Below, piece by piece: positions 52,499-62,571 of a DNA stretch of 64,000 nucleotides. The DNA comes from Rhodoferax sp. OV413 (GTDB lineage Bacteria > Pseudomonadota > Gammaproteobacteria > Burkholderiales > Burkholderiaceae_C): NCBI GenBank assembly GCA_945861785.1, contig CAMAWD010000002.1:62001-126000 (forward strand), written 5' to 3'. Under the pieces are notes generated by a model that worked only from the letters and a program-made list of their open reading frames with translations, ran no database searches and had not been told where the DNA came from. A program made the position numbers and the translations under genes. Within the stretch, counting starts at the first letter, position 1; the number at the start of each line of letters is the position of its first letter.

Positions 52499-55480
52499 AT
52501 GCCAGAGCGGATATTCACTACAAGCAGCTCGCCCACCCCGCGCATGCGCGCCTCTATGGAGTGGCTGTTGTGGGCTTTGGCGATCTACTTCGTGCCGGTC
52601 CTGATCGCCATGGTCTCGATCGCCGCACTGGTGTTATGGGAAGACCAATACGCCTACAGCGGCGGCAAGACACTGGAAATGAAGGTCTTCACCGCTGACC
52701 CGGGCCCCGCGACGGCCGCAGAGGCTTTGCATCTGGTTGATGCGGCACGCCCCCTCACCCATTTCAAGACCCAACGTTCAGAAGCGCCGGTATGGTTTGC
52801 GTTCTCGGCCCAATTGCCACCCGAGGGGGCCGGCATCGTGGAGTTCCCGTCACGCCACGCGGTCGATATGACCTGCTGGGACAGGTCGAACTTGCAACAG
52901 CCGCTGGGCGAGTCATCGCGCAGCCTGGTGGTTGGCACCCTGGCACCGGTCAAGGCCGGTTTTGCCCTGCAACTTGATCGGCCCGCAACGGGCTTCCTTT
53001 GCCGGGCGTCTTTCGTGGGCCCAGCCCACCTGACTGCCATCAACTGGCCGGCGCAGGAATTGCAGCGCTCCGTGTATGAGTTCCACCGCAAATCAGGCCT
53101 GCTCGACGGCGGCTTGATCGTGCTGGCAGTTTTTGTGCTCATGACGGCCTTGATCAACCGGCAGATCATTTACGTGTTGTTTGCCGCCTACCTGGTAATG
53201 ACCTTGCGCATGGGGGCCATCACTGCCGGCTGGGATGTGCAGTGGCTGGGCCATCTGGTGCCCGCTGACTTCCTGATCCAGGGCCGCTCCGTCACGGTGG
53301 CCATCTACGCCCTTCTGACGCTCTCGCTCTACCGCAGGCTGTTCCATGACGAACTCGCCAAGACGCGGTATGTTGAACCGCTGCGGATCGCCCAGTGGTT
53401 ATGCCTTCCGTTCCTGCTCGTGTCGTTCTTCCTGAGTTACCGTTACTGGCAGCCGATCACGTGGCTCGTGACCGGTTTGGGCCTGGTGCTCATGGTCTTC
53501 AGCCTCGGGACGATCCTGTTGCGCACAAGGTCCCGCGTTGCCATGTGGTACGGCGCATCTTTGGGCGTGACCTTCCTGTCTGCACTGTCCGCGATATTCG
53601 CGGCTGCGACGGGTATCCAGGTGGTTGCCGGTGCAGCCAATTTCGTGACCGTGGCCCTTTCGTCCTCGCTGCTCGCCGCACTGGCCATTGCCGAACAGAT
53701 GCGCCAGGAGCACCAACAGCGCCTGCGCATCCAGGCAGAACTCGAGCACAACTTCAACGCGATGCCGATCGGCCTGTTCACGCTCGATCCCCAAGGCCGG
53801 TTTGTCAGCGCCAACCCGGCCTTGACCGAGATGCTCGGGCCGCGGGTACTGAAACCGGGGAGCAACCTCTGGCAGCAGTATTTCGACCAGGGCGCCTGGA
53901 CCCAACTGCACCATTTTGTCTATGCCCAGGTGGGTGGCGAACTCGAAATCCGCGGGAAACGCCCGCGAGACGACAGCGAAACCAGGCGTTTTCTTGTCAA
54001 GGCAACATTGGCGAATGGCAAGATCGAGGGCTCGCTCCAGGACGTCACGGAAAAATCCCGGGCCACCGAAGAACTCAATTTTCTGGCCAACAACGACCCC
54101 CTCACCAAGGTGCTGAACCGGCGGGGGATCGAAAAGGCCTACCAGGAAGCATCAGCCCAATCCGCTCACGGTAAACCCCTCGCGCTGGCCTACCTCGACC
54201 TGGACCGTTTCAAGCTGATCAATGACCTGTACGGCCACAATGCCGGCGACGAAGTGTTGCAGCAGGTCTGCAGGCGCCTGAATGACGTGGTGTCGGGCGC
54301 GATCCGGGTGGGCCGTGTTGGGGGGGACGAGTTCGTGGTCGTGATGCCCGACACCAAGATGCCGCTCGCCACCCTGATCTGCCAGGGCATCGTGCGCAGT
54401 ATCGGCAGCACGCCATTTCTGGTTGGTGAGAAAGCCTTCCAGGTGCGTGGCTCGGTCGGGCTGATCGAAGTGAGTCCCGGGACCCAGATCAAGGATGCGC
54501 TGTCCACGGCTGACCGTGCTTGTCGCGAAGCCAAACGCGGAAACATGGACAACCTGGTTGTCTATGACCATACGGCCGCTGCGTTTCGCGAACACGAGGC
54601 GGAACTGCGTCTGGTGGAGCGCCTGTCGACCAGCGCGGCGACCGAAGGCCTGTTCCTGGTCATGCAGCCGATCATGTCCCTCAAGGCGCCGCATGGCTCG
54701 CTGAATTTCGAAGTGTTGCTGCGGATGAAGGGGCCGGATGGCAAACTGGTACCCACCGACCGGCTGATATCTGCCGCCGAGAACAGCGGGCACATGGGGG
54801 TGATCGACCGCTGGGTGCTTTCCACGACACTGGCCTGGCTGAACGTGAACGAACGCCGCCTCACGAATACGCGGTTTGTCTGCATGAATCTCAGCGGCGC
54901 ATCGCTGAACGACGAAAGGTTCATGCAGGATGTCTTTTCGATGCTCTCCGCCGACCTGGACATCGCCCGGCATTTGTGCATCGAGATCACCGAAAGCGTG
55001 GCCTTGCACGACCTCAACAACACCCGGCTGTTCATCGACAAGGTGCGGGGTTTCGGCGTCAAGGTTGCACTGGATGATTTCGGTGCCGGCTACACCTCGT
55101 TTTCCTATCTCAAGGAACTGCCCGCGGACTTGCTCAAGATCGACGGCAGTTTCATTGTCAACATGAACCACCACCCGGCCAATGTGGCGATCGTCGAGGC
55201 AATTGTGAACCTTGCCGGCAACCTGGGCATGCAGACCATCGCCGAGTGGGCGGAGGATGCGGCGACCGTGCAAACACTTGCGGAGATCGGCGTGGACTAT
55301 GTGCAGGGTTACATCGTTGCCCGTCCGCAACCACCGGAAACCATTCTCACAGCGGAATCGTCGGCGAGTTTCATCAGCGACGAGCACCTGCTGCGTTTCA
55401 CCAGCATTCTCGGTAACTCCGAGGACATCCGGGAACAGGTCGATCTGTTCGACCACAGCATGCCGCGCCAGGTGCACTGA
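52499..55480 (+). CDS. Membrane GGDEF-EAL cyclic di-GMP enzyme with PAS domain
   Basis: A 993-residue sensor. A first membrane helix (about residues 20-47) precedes a periplasmic region (to about 200), then six to seven membrane helices of the 7TM sensor kind (about 200-400), a PAS-like domain (415-525), a GGDEF domain and an EAL domain. The cyclase motif GGDEF is at residues 608-612. The phosphodiesterase residues are also intact: FEVLLR in place of EAL near residue 737, MNLSG, IEITES, DDFGAGYTS, KID, AEWAED and VQGY. Both activities are therefore possible. It sits alone between tex and the fatty-acid cluster. Confidence 0.93.
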   Translation: MPERIFTTSSSPTPRMRASMEWLLWALAIYFVPVLIAMVSIAALVLWEDQYAYSGGKTLEMKVFTADPGPATAAEALHLVDAARPLTHFKTQRSEAPVWFAFSAQLPPEGAGIVEFPSRHAVDMTCWDRSNLQQPLGESSRSLVVGTLAPVKAGFALQLDRPATGFLCRASFVGPAHLTAINWPAQELQRSVYEFHRKSGLLDGGLIVLAVFVLMTALINRQIIYVLFAAYLVMTLRMGAITAGWDVQWLGHLVPADFLIQGRSVTVAIYALLTLSLYRRLFHDELAKTRYVEPLRIAQWLCLPFLLVSFFLSYRYWQPITWLVTGLGLVLMVFSLGTILLRTRSRVAMWYGASLGVTFLSALSAIFAAATGIQVVAGAANFVTVALSSSLLAALAIAEQMRQEHQQRLRIQAELEHNFNAMPIGLFTLDPQGRFVSANPALTEMLGPRVLKPGSNLWQQYFDQGAWTQLHHFVYAQVGGELEIRGKRPRDDSETRRFLVKATLANGKIEGSLQDVTEKSRATEELNFLANNDPLTKVLNRRGIEKAYQEASAQSAHGKPLALAYLDLDRFKLINDLYGHNAGDEVLQQVCRRLNDVVSGAIRVGRVGGDEFVVVMPDTKMPLATLICQGIVRSIGSTPFLVGEKAFQVRGSVGLIEVSPGTQIKDALSTADRACREAKRGNMDNLVVYDHTAAAFREHEAELRLVERLSTSAATEGLFLVMQPIMSLKAPHGSLNFEVLLRMKGPDGKLVPTDRLISAAENSGHMGVIDRWVLSTTLAWLNVNERRLTNTRFVCMNLSGASLNDERFMQDVFSMLSADLDIARHLCIEITESVALHDLNNTRLFIDKVRGFGVKVALDDFGAGYTSFSYLKELPADLLKIDGSFIVNMNHHPANVAIVEAIVNLAGNLGMQTIAEWAEDAATVQTLAEIGVDYVQGYIVARPQPPETILTAESSASFISDEHLLRFTSILGNSEDIREQVDLFDHSMPRQVH

Positions 55481-55501
55481 AGCCGGACTGGCGGCGCCAA
55501 C

Positions 55502-56425
55502 TCAGTCTGCCGCGCGCAGGGCCAGCTTGAGTTCGGCGCCGATTTCCGGTTTGTCGGCGAACGGGTCAGTCGGGTTGCGCGCCTGCACGATGTCCTCCAT
55601 CCGGGTCTGGACCGACCGGAGCGCCTTGGGATGGCTGTAGACGTAGAACTGGCGTACTGCGACGGCATCGAACACCCTCTGCGCCACATCTGCGGCGGTG
55701 ACCTTGCCCGACCCGACTGCCTTGTCGATCATGGCCTGCCCGATCAGCTGGCTGCGGGTGGGCCTGGTATCTGCCTCGCGGAATTCGGCTGGCCGGTTTC
55801 TGTCACTCCGGCTGATACCGGTGGGCACAAAAAACGGGCACAGGACACTGGCGCTGACCTGGTCGCTGACGAGGGCCAGGTCCTGGTAGAGGGTTTCGGA
55901 CAGGCTGACCACCGCGTGTTTGCTGACGTTGTAGACGCCCATGTTGGGCGGGTTCAACAGGCCGGCCATGCTGGCGGTGTTCACGATATGGCCACGGTAG
56001 AGCGGGTCGCGGGCCGCAGCCGCAAGCATCATCGGCGTGAACACCCGCACGCCATGCACCACCCCCATCAGGTTGACGCCAAGCACCCACTCCCAGTCCT
56101 TCACGCTGGTTTCCCAGATCAGCCCTCCAGCACCGACTCCCGCATTGTTGAACACCAGGTGCGGTGCACCGAAACGCTCCAGCACAGCGGCTCCGAGGGC
56201 CTCCATCTCTGCCGCTTTGGAGACATCGACCCGTCGGGCCAGCACCTGGGCGCCGGTTGCAGCGATTTCATCTGCGGCACGGTCGAGAGCGTCCTGCTGG
56301 ACATCCACCAGCACCAGGTTCATTCCCAGTCTGGCGCCAAGGCGCGCACATTCGAGGCCGAAGCCGGAGCCGGCACCCGTCAGTACCGCCGTTTGTTTGT
56401 TGAATCCCTGCATGCCCATTGTCAT
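55502..56425 (-). CDS. Short-chain dehydrogenase/reductase
   Basis: A 307-residue SDR. TGAGSGFG dinucleotide loop near residue 17, DVS(K) acidic site, NNAG and the catalytic NTAS...YNVSK set are present. The C-terminal extension (about residues 225-307) is longer than in classical SDRs. First in map order, last in transcription order, of the acyl-CoA cluster; it may oxidise a hydroxyacyl intermediate. ATG start gives MTMGMQGFNK; the second Met is an alternative. Confidence 0.88.
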   Translation of the reverse strand: MTMGMQGFNKQTAVLTGAGSGFGLECARLGARLGMNLVLVDVQQDALDRAADEIAATGAQVLARRVDVSKAAEMEALGAAVLERFGAPHLVFNNAGVGAGGLIWETSVKDWEWVLGVNLMGVVHGVRVFTPMMLAAAARDPLYRGHIVNTASMAGLLNPPNMGVYNVSKHAVVSLSETLYQDLALVSDQVSASVLCPFFVPTGISRSDRNRPAEFREADTRPTRSQLIGQAMIDKAVGSGKVTAADVAQRVFDAVAVRQFYVYSHPKALRSVQTRMEDIVQARNPTDPFADKPEIGAELKLALRAAD

Positions 56426-56507
56426 CGTCCTCTCATTTTCCGTTCAGGTGGTCCACAACATTTCGATATGGTCGAGCCCGTCGGTGTCCTGGTGGGCGCA
56501 TGTCTGC

Positions 56508-58160
56508 TTACAGCGGCTGCGCTCGCGCCAGGATGGTGTCGAGGTCGGCGCCGCGGCCCAGCGTACCGAAAACCTGCCCCCAATCGCCGCCCAGGCGTGA
56601 ATCACAAAATGCACCAAACACGGCAGACGGCGCAGTCTGGCACAAGAGACAGGCCTGCATCGCCACGGCGATGTCCTGCGACAGGCGACGGGCCTCCAGT
56701 TCGCTGGACATCTCCTGCATGCGGTGTGGCAGCGCCGCCACCAGACGATCAAGCGCTGCATGCGCGCCGCGCGCCGTCGCCAGTTCGGCCAGCAGCACGT
56801 CGCGCGTTTCGCCTTTGCGCAGTGCGCGCAGCAGGTCGATCGCCATGATGTTACCCGCGCCCTCCCAGATCGAGTTCAATGGCATTTCCCGGTAGATGCG
56901 GGCCAGTACGCCTTCGCCACCCTCCTCCACATAACCATTGCCGCCCAGGCATTCCATGGCTTCCTGCGCGAAGTGGCTGCCGCGCTTGCAGATCCAGAAC
57001 TTCGAGATCGGCGTCAGGATGCGGGCCAGCAGACGCTCATGCGCCTGGTCGGCGGAATCGAACGCACGCGCCAGCCGCATCGCCAGGGCGCAGGCGGCTT
57101 CGCTTTCCAGCGCGAGGTCGGCCAGTACGTTGCGCATCAGCGGTTGCGCATCCAGCGGTTTGCCAAAGGCTTGTCGCTGGCTGGCGTGGTGCAACGCGAC
57201 CACCAATGCCTGGCGCATCAACCCGCTGGTACCCAGCGCGCAGTCGAGCCGTGTCAGGGTACCCATTTCCAGGATCTGGGCAATCCCGCGCCCCTCCTCG
57301 CCGACCAGCCAGGCGCTTGCTCCGCGGAATTCAACTTCGGAGCTTGCGTTGGCCTTGTTGCCGAGTTTGTCCTTGAGGCGCTGGACGTGCACCGCGTTGC
57401 GGCTGCCATCGGACAGCACGCGCGGCAGGAAAAGGCAGGACAGACCGCCGGCCGTCTGCGCGAGGATCAGGAATGCATCACACATGGGCGCAGACATGAA
57501 CCACTTGTGCCCGACAACGCGGTAGCGCTTGCCCCAATCGTCCTGCCCGTGCGGCAGTGCGCGGGTGCTGTTGGAGCGTACGTCGGAGCCGCCCTGCTTC
57601 TCGGTCATGCCCATGCCCATGGTCAGTCCCGGTTTGTCGTGCCACGGCGAAAGCTGCGGATCGTAAGACCGGCTGGTCAGCCCGGGCGACCAATCCGCGT
57701 AGATGCGCTGGTTTGCGCGCAGTGCGGGCGTCACGGCGTAGGTCATGGAGATCGGGCACAGGATCGACGGTTCGAGCTCTGTGAACAACATGAAGCCGGC
57801 CGCGCGTGCCACGTGTTGCCCGGCGACCGCATTCGTGGCCCATGGGGAGCCGTGCAGCCCGGCCGCTACGGCCGCAGTCATCAAGGCGTGGTAGCTGGGG
57901 TGGAACTCCACCTCGTCGATGCGATGGCCGAAGCGGTCATGGCTGCGCAGTTGTGGAGTGAATACGTTCGCCAGGCGCGCGTGCAGCTGCATCTGCCGGG
58001 TGCCGAGCTGATCGCCCAGCGCCACCAACGCAGCCGTTTCCAGGCCGGGTGCATTGAAGGCGAGCGCGGCGCGCAGAGCCTGGTTGCCGCTGAACAGGTT
58101 GTAGTCGACCAGGGGCGCGGGCTGGTTGCTTACCTCATGGGTCGCATATTCCAGGTCCAT
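56508..58160 (-). CDS. AidB-like acyl-CoA dehydrogenase
   Basis: A 550-residue flavoprotein of the AidB subgroup, which has an extended N-terminus and binds DNA in Escherichia coli. Motifs: NQPAPLVDYNLFSGN at the N-terminus; MTEKQGGSDVRSNST; and ECLGGNGYVEEGGEGVLARI then SIWEGAGNI, holding the glutamate at the usual catalytic position. The cluster context suggests a metabolic rather than DNA-repair role, but AidB homologues are often found in such clusters. Confidence 0.9.
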   Translation of the reverse strand: MDLEYATHEVSNQPAPLVDYNLFSGNQALRAALAFNAPGLETAALVALGDQLGTRQMQLHARLANVFTPQLRSHDRFGHRIDEVEFHPSYHALMTAAVAAGLHGSPWATNAVAGQHVARAAGFMLFTELEPSILCPISMTYAVTPALRANQRIYADWSPGLTSRSYDPQLSPWHDKPGLTMGMGMTEKQGGSDVRSNSTRALPHGQDDWGKRYRVVGHKWFMSAPMCDAFLILAQTAGGLSCLFLPRVLSDGSRNAVHVQRLKDKLGNKANASSEVEFRGASAWLVGEEGRGIAQILEMGTLTRLDCALGTSGLMRQALVVALHHASQRQAFGKPLDAQPLMRNVLADLALESEAACALAMRLARAFDSADQAHERLLARILTPISKFWICKRGSHFAQEAMECLGGNGYVEEGGEGVLARIYREMPLNSIWEGAGNIMAIDLLRALRKGETRDVLLAELATARGAHAALDRLVAALPHRMQEMSSELEARRLSQDIAVAMQACLLCQTAPSAVFGAFCDSRLGGDWGQVFGTLGRGADLDTILARAQPL

Positions 58161-58182
58161 GACTGCCCCCTTTGCAATGGAA

Positions 58183-59199
58183 TCAGGCCAGTTTTACCAG
58201 TTGCTTGCCGAAATTGCGACCCTTGAGCAGGCCCAGGAAAGCTTCGGGCGCTGCGGCCAGGCCCTCGGCAATGGACTCGCGCGGGCGCAACTTGCCGCTG
58301 CCCACCAGACCGGCCAACTCCGCCAGGGCCGCGGGCCAGTCTTCCTTATGCTCCCCGACAATGAACCCCTGCACCTTGAGCCGGCTCACCAGGATCAGTT
58401 GCGGATTCGCCAGGGGGATGGGTGCACCGTCGTAACCCGAAATCATTCCGCACACGGCAATTCGGCCAAAAGTGTTCATGCGCGGGAGCACGGCGTCGAG
58501 CACCATACCGCCAACGTTTTCGAAGTACCCGTCGATCCCTTTCGGGCAGGCGATCTTGAGCGCGCGCGACAGGGACAGCGCGTCGGCATGCTGCTTGTAG
58601 TCGATACATTCGTCGAAGCCGAGTTCTTGCGTCGCATAACGGCACTTGTCAGGGCCACCGGCGATGCCGACCGTATGGCAGCCGCGCGCCTTCGACAGCG
58701 CGGCGAAAGCGCTGCCGACAGCACCGGTCGCGGCGCTGACCACCATGGTGTCGCCGGCCTTGGGTTCGCAGATGCGCACCAGGCCGTACCACGCCGTGAC
58801 ACCCGGCATGCCGACCGCACCCAGGTAGTGGCTCAACGGCACCTGGGTGGTGTCGACCTTGCGCATCGCGCCAGGTTTCGTCGCGTCCACGACGCTGTAC
58901 TGCTGCCATCCGCCCATACCCACCACCTTGTCTCCCAGGCGGTAACGGTCCGAGCGCGACTCGACCACTTCACCGGCGGTGCCCCCGCCCATCACCTCGC
59001 CCAAGGCCTGGGGTTGCGCATAACTCTTGCCGTCGTTCATGCGCCCGCGCATGTAGGGGTCAAGGCTCAGGAAGTGGTGGCGCACCAGCACCTGCCCATC
59101 CTGCAGGGGCGGGGTATCGGAGGTGACGAGCCGGAAGTTTCCGGCGCTGGCTTCGCCCTGGGGCCGGTTGTCGAGAAGGATCTGCTGGTTGCTTGGCAT
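58183..59199 (-). CDS. Zinc-free medium-chain NADP-dependent oxidoreductase (CurA/prostaglandin reductase-like)
   Basis: A 338-residue reductase. LSLDPYMRGRM near residue 45, GGGTAGEVVES, YLGAVGMPGVTAWYGL, the nucleotide loop SAATGAVGS and FGRIAVCGMISGYD are the marks of the curcumin/prostaglandin/leukotriene B4 reductase group. It reduces alkenals or enones with NADPH. Members of the group lack zinc and its cysteine ligands, as here. Confidence 0.9.
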   Translation of the reverse strand: MPSNQQILLDNRPQGEASAGNFRLVTSDTPPLQDGQVLVRHHFLSLDPYMRGRMNDGKSYAQPQALGEVMGGGTAGEVVESRSDRYRLGDKVVGMGGWQQYSVVDATKPGAMRKVDTTQVPLSHYLGAVGMPGVTAWYGLVRICEPKAGDTMVVSAATGAVGSAFAALSKARGCHTVGIAGGPDKCRYATQELGFDECIDYKQHADALSLSRALKIACPKGIDGYFENVGGMVLDAVLPRMNTFGRIAVCGMISGYDGAPIPLANPQLILVSRLKVQGFIVGEHKEDWPAALAELAGLVGSGKLRPRESIAEGLAAAPEAFLGLLKGRNFGKQLVKLA

Positions 59200-59214
59200 G
59201 GTGGGTTCCTGGGT

Positions 59215-59649
59215 TCAGTCGGTGGCAATGGGACCTGTGCTGTCGGTGCCATCGGGTGTGGCGCCGCCGCGGCGGACATAACGAAAAGTTCCGGTGGCAT
59301 GGGCGCACAAGCGACCCTGCGCGTCGAAGATGCTGGCCTCGGTGAAAGCCATGGTCTGGGTGCGGTGCAGCAGCCGGCCCCGGGCCGTCAACCGGCCTTT
59401 GGCCGGTTGCAGGAAACTGGTCTTCATCTCGATGGTGACCACGCCCATGTCTTTTTGCACGCTGCGGGCCGCGCGGGCCATCGTCACATCGAGCAGGGTC
59501 ATGGACGCACCCCCATGGGTCACGCTGTGCGAGTTGAAGTGCTCCGGAAGCGCTTCGTATCCCAATTCGGATTCGCCACCTTCAAAACGCAGCAATTCGA
59601 ATCCGAGATGGCGCACGAACGGGACGTCGACGCCAAAATCCAGCGACAT
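59215..59649 (-). CDS. PaaI-like hot-dog thioesterase
   Basis: A 144-residue acyl-CoA thioesterase. The PaaI pattern is NSHSVTHGGASMTLLDVTMARAA, with the candidate catalytic aspartate, followed by VTIEMKTSFLQPA. The ATG at 59649 is chosen because the preceding codons are unrelated. It lies between two dehydrogenase genes and may release free acids or rescue CoA. Confidence 0.87.
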   Translation of the reverse strand: MSLDFGVDVPFVRHLGFELLRFEGGESELGYEALPEHFNSHSVTHGGASMTLLDVTMARAARSVQKDMGVVTIEMKTSFLQPAKGRLTARGRLLHRTQTMAFTEASIFDAQGRLCAHATGTFRYVRRGGATPDGTDSTGPIATD

Positions 59650-59656
59650 GGCGGGC

Positions 59657-60448
59657 TCAGCCACCCGTGACGGTCGAAACGCCACCGTCCACCGCCAGCC
59701 ACTGCCCGGTGATGTGTTTGCCGGCGTCCGATGCAAACAGGAGTGTGGTGCCCTTGAGATCCTCGTCGTCCCCCAGCCGCAACAAAGGCGCATGCGAGGC
59801 GAGGTTCTCTGCGCCGAAAATCTTGAACGTGCCGGCGGTCAACTTGCTGGGAAAGAAGCCTGGGCAGATCGCATTCACATTGATCTTGTACTTGCCCCAT
59901 TCGGCGCACAAGGCGCGTGTGAAGTTGATGACTGCGCCCTTGGATGTGTTGTAGGCAATCATCTGCATGTCGGGCGGATTGCCTCCCAGGCCGGCAATGG
60001 ACGCAATGTTGATGATGCGGCCTCCCCCGTTGTCGATCATCCATCGCTTTGCCACATGCTGGCTGAGAATGAAATAGCCACGGATGTTGAGGTTCATGAC
60101 CTTGTCCCAGGCCGTCACCGGATGGTCTTGCGCTGGCGCCCCCCATGAGGCGCCGGCGTTGTTCACCAGGATATCGATGCGCCCCATGCGCTCCAGGGTT
60201 TCGTCGGCAAGTCGGCGGATGTCTTCTTCAACCGCACAATCGGCTGCGATCCAGCGGGCGTCGATGCCGGCCGCCTGCAGTTCGGCGACAGCCAGCTCCA
60301 GGTCCGCCGCCTTGCGCGAGCACAGCATGACGCGTGCGCCGGCTTCCCCAAGGGCATGGGCCATCTGCAGGCCGAGCCCGCGCGAGCCTCCTGTCACCAG
60401 GGCCGTCTTGCCGGTCAGGTCAAAAAGTTGCTGGATGGTGCGCGTCAT
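59657..60448 (-). CDS. Short-chain dehydrogenase/reductase
   Basis: A 263-residue classical SDR. TGGSRGLG near residue 20, NNAGASWG, and the catalytic Ser in INIAS with YNTSK (YxxxK) are in place; residue lengths are normal. Similar in layout to gluconate/3-oxoacyl reductases of the RhlG type. It ends eight bases before the thioesterase start. Confidence 0.9.
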   Translation of the reverse strand: MTRTIQQLFDLTGKTALVTGGSRGLGLQMAHALGEAGARVMLCSRKAADLELAVAELQAAGIDARWIAADCAVEEDIRRLADETLERMGRIDILVNNAGASWGAPAQDHPVTAWDKVMNLNIRGYFILSQHVAKRWMIDNGGGRIINIASIAGLGGNPPDMQMIAYNTSKGAVINFTRALCAEWGKYKINVNAICPGFFPSKLTAGTFKIFGAENLASHAPLLRLGDDEDLKGTTLLFASDAGKHITGQWLAVDGGVSTVTGG

Positions 60449-60508
60449 GGGTGGTTCCTGGTATGGATGGTTGAATTGCGTGGGTGCAGCCCGACGGGGG
60501 ACAGCCGG

Positions 60509-60736
60509 TCAACGCTCCTCGCGCATGCGCGAGCGCACATAGACCAGCACGGCACCGACAAGCGCCACCGCGATGCCGATGAAAACCAGATCGGTTCCCC
60601 GGCCCTCCTCGCGCCGCCCCATGAAGAGCCCGACGACCAGCGTCAGCAAGCCGCCGTAGATCAGCGTCCAGATCAGGGTTTCCAGGCGCGCCAGGCGCAG
60701 GTTCGTGGTTCCGTTGTACTTCTTGAAAAATGACAT
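60509..60736 (-). CDS. Small two-helix membrane protein
   Basis: A 75-residue protein. Hydrophobic segments at about residues 20-38 (TLIWTLIYGGLLTLVVGLF) and 49-66 (DLVFIGIAVALVGAVLVYV) are joined by a short polar loop with RREE; the ends are basic (MSFFKKYNGT and RSRMREER), suggesting both termini are cytoplasmic. No function is recognised. It starts one base inside the stop of the acyl-CoA dehydrogenase gene upstream in transcription, so it is made with it. Confidence 0.75.
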   Translation of the reverse strand: MSFFKKYNGTTNLRLARLETLIWTLIYGGLLTLVVGLFMGRREEGRGTDLVFIGIAVALVGAVLVYVRSRMREER

Positions 60737-62568
60737 TAAAAGGCCTCTTCGGGAAGGTTGGCACAGGTCATGTCGCGGGTCTCCACAACCCGCAACCAGG
60801 CGTTGATTTTCGGCAATTCGTAGCGGTAGAAGAACCCGGCGCCACCCAGCACTCCGGCACTTGCGGGCGTCTCGGCCAGAGGGTCATCCCGCAGGGCTGC
60901 AACCGCCACATCCAGCCAGATCCAGGCGAGCACGGCGTGCCCGAAGGCCTGCATGTAGGGTACTGCATTCGCGAGGGCTTCCTGCGGGTTGCCGGTCGAC
61001 CAGGCGGCACGGGTGGCGGCCACCACGCTGCCCCATGCCACGTCGAGCTCGACCGCCCAGGATGCCAGGCGGGCCACGCCAGCAGCTTTCGCGCGGGTTG
61101 CGGCCATGCGCTGGCCCAGCAGTGCCAGTGCCCGGCCTTCCTGCATCAGCACCTTGCGCCCCAACAGGTCTGCCCCCTGGATTCCGTGCGTGCCTTCGTG
61201 GATCATGTTCAGGCGGTTGTCGCGCCAGTATTGTTCTACCGGGAAGTCCCGCGTGTACCCGTAACCGCCGTGGATCTGGATCGCCAGCGAGTTCGCCTCC
61301 AGGCACCACTCGCTGGGCCAGCTCTTGGCGATCGGGGTCAGCACTTCAAGCAGCAGCCGTGCTTCTTCGGCCGGGCCATCGGCGCCGGTGTGGTCGTCGT
61401 CAACCAGGCGTGCGCAATACAGCTCCAGCGCCAGCGCCCCTTCACACCAGGATTTCTGCGCCAGCAACATGCGCCGGATGTCAGCGTGTTCGATGATGCG
61501 CACTTGTGGCAGCGATGCATCCTTGCCACCGACACCTGCCGGTCGCCCCTGTGGCCGAACTTTGGCGTAGTCCAGCGACGCGTAGTAACCGGCCAGGCCG
61601 AGCATCGTGGCGGCAGTGCCGATGCCAATACGCGCCTCGTTCATCATGTGGAACATGCAGCGCAAACCCTCGTGGGGCCGCCCAACCAGATAACCGATGG
61701 CACCGGCCTGCCCACGCACCGGGTACTTGCCCTCGCCGAAATTCAGCAATGTGTTGGTGGTGCCGCGCCAGCCCAGTTTGTGGTTCAGCCCGGCCAGGGC
61801 CACGTCGTTGCGTTCCCCGGTCAGTCGCCCATTGGTGTCGACCATTTTCTTTGGCACGATGAACAGCGAAATACCCCGGGTGCCAGGAATCAGTTGTCCG
61901 TCGGGACCGGGAATCTTGGCCAGTACCAGGTGAACGATGTTCTCGGTCAGTTCATGGTCTCCGGAGGAGATCCACATCTTGTTGCCGGTGAGGCGGTAAC
62001 GCGGCCCCAGCGGGTCGTCTTGTGCGCCCTCACCGTCCGGCAGCGCACGGGTGCTTATGTCTGACAGGCTGGAGCCGGCCTGCGATTCGCTCAGGCACAT
62101 GGTGCCGGCCCAGCGCCCCGAGAATTGGTTGGCGGCGAACACGGATTTTTGCATCGCCGTGCCGTGCACCAGCAGCAGGTTGGCATTGCCCACCGTCAAC
62201 AGGTTGCTGCCGATGCTGACCGATGCCAGTGCAAAGAATGCGTTGGCGCTGGCATTGACCGAATAGGGCAGTTGCATGCCACCCATGTCGTAATCCTGCG
62301 CCGCTCCAAGCATGCCCGATGCCACATAGGCGTCGTGGGCATCGTGTGTGGCCTGCGGTAGCACCACCTTTTCGCCATCGAAGCGCGGCTCCTGCGTATC
62401 GACCAGGCGATTGAACGGAGCGTATTTCTCGCGCGCAATACGCTCGCAGGTGTCGAGCACTGCGTCGAATGTCTCGCGCGAATGGTCTGCAAAGCGCGCG
62501 CGCTGCTGCAGCGACCCGACATCGAGCCACTGGTACAGCAGGAAATCCAGGGTGCTGCGAAACCCCAT
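60736..62568 (-). CDS. Long acyl-CoA dehydrogenase (DmdC/FadE-like)
   Basis: A 610-residue flavoenzyme of the extended type that includes 3-methylmercaptopropionyl-CoA dehydrogenase and other long/medium-chain enzymes. CLSESQAGSSLSDI, WISSGDHELTENIVHLVLA and the C-terminal IHGGYGYTRDFPVEQYWRDN are followed by MIHEGTHGIQ, where the catalytic glutamate is at the standard place. A terminal acyl-CoA dehydrogenase C domain extends to residue 610. It follows the thiolase gene after three bases. Confidence 0.9.
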   Translation of the reverse strand: MGFRSTLDFLLYQWLDVGSLQQRARFADHSRETFDAVLDTCERIAREKYAPFNRLVDTQEPRFDGEKVVLPQATHDAHDAYVASGMLGAAQDYDMGGMQLPYSVNASANAFFALASVSIGSNLLTVGNANLLLVHGTAMQKSVFAANQFSGRWAGTMCLSESQAGSSLSDISTRALPDGEGAQDDPLGPRYRLTGNKMWISSGDHELTENIVHLVLAKIPGPDGQLIPGTRGISLFIVPKKMVDTNGRLTGERNDVALAGLNHKLGWRGTTNTLLNFGEGKYPVRGQAGAIGYLVGRPHEGLRCMFHMMNEARIGIGTAATMLGLAGYYASLDYAKVRPQGRPAGVGGKDASLPQVRIIEHADIRRMLLAQKSWCEGALALELYCARLVDDDHTGADGPAEEARLLLEVLTPIAKSWPSEWCLEANSLAIQIHGGYGYTRDFPVEQYWRDNRLNMIHEGTHGIQGADLLGRKVLMQEGRALALLGQRMAATRAKAAGVARLASWAVELDVAWGSVVAATRAAWSTGNPQEALANAVPYMQAFGHAVLAWIWLDVAVAALRDDPLAETPASAGVLGGAGFFYRYELPKINAWLRVVETRDMTCANLPEEAF

Positions 62569-62571
62569 GCG

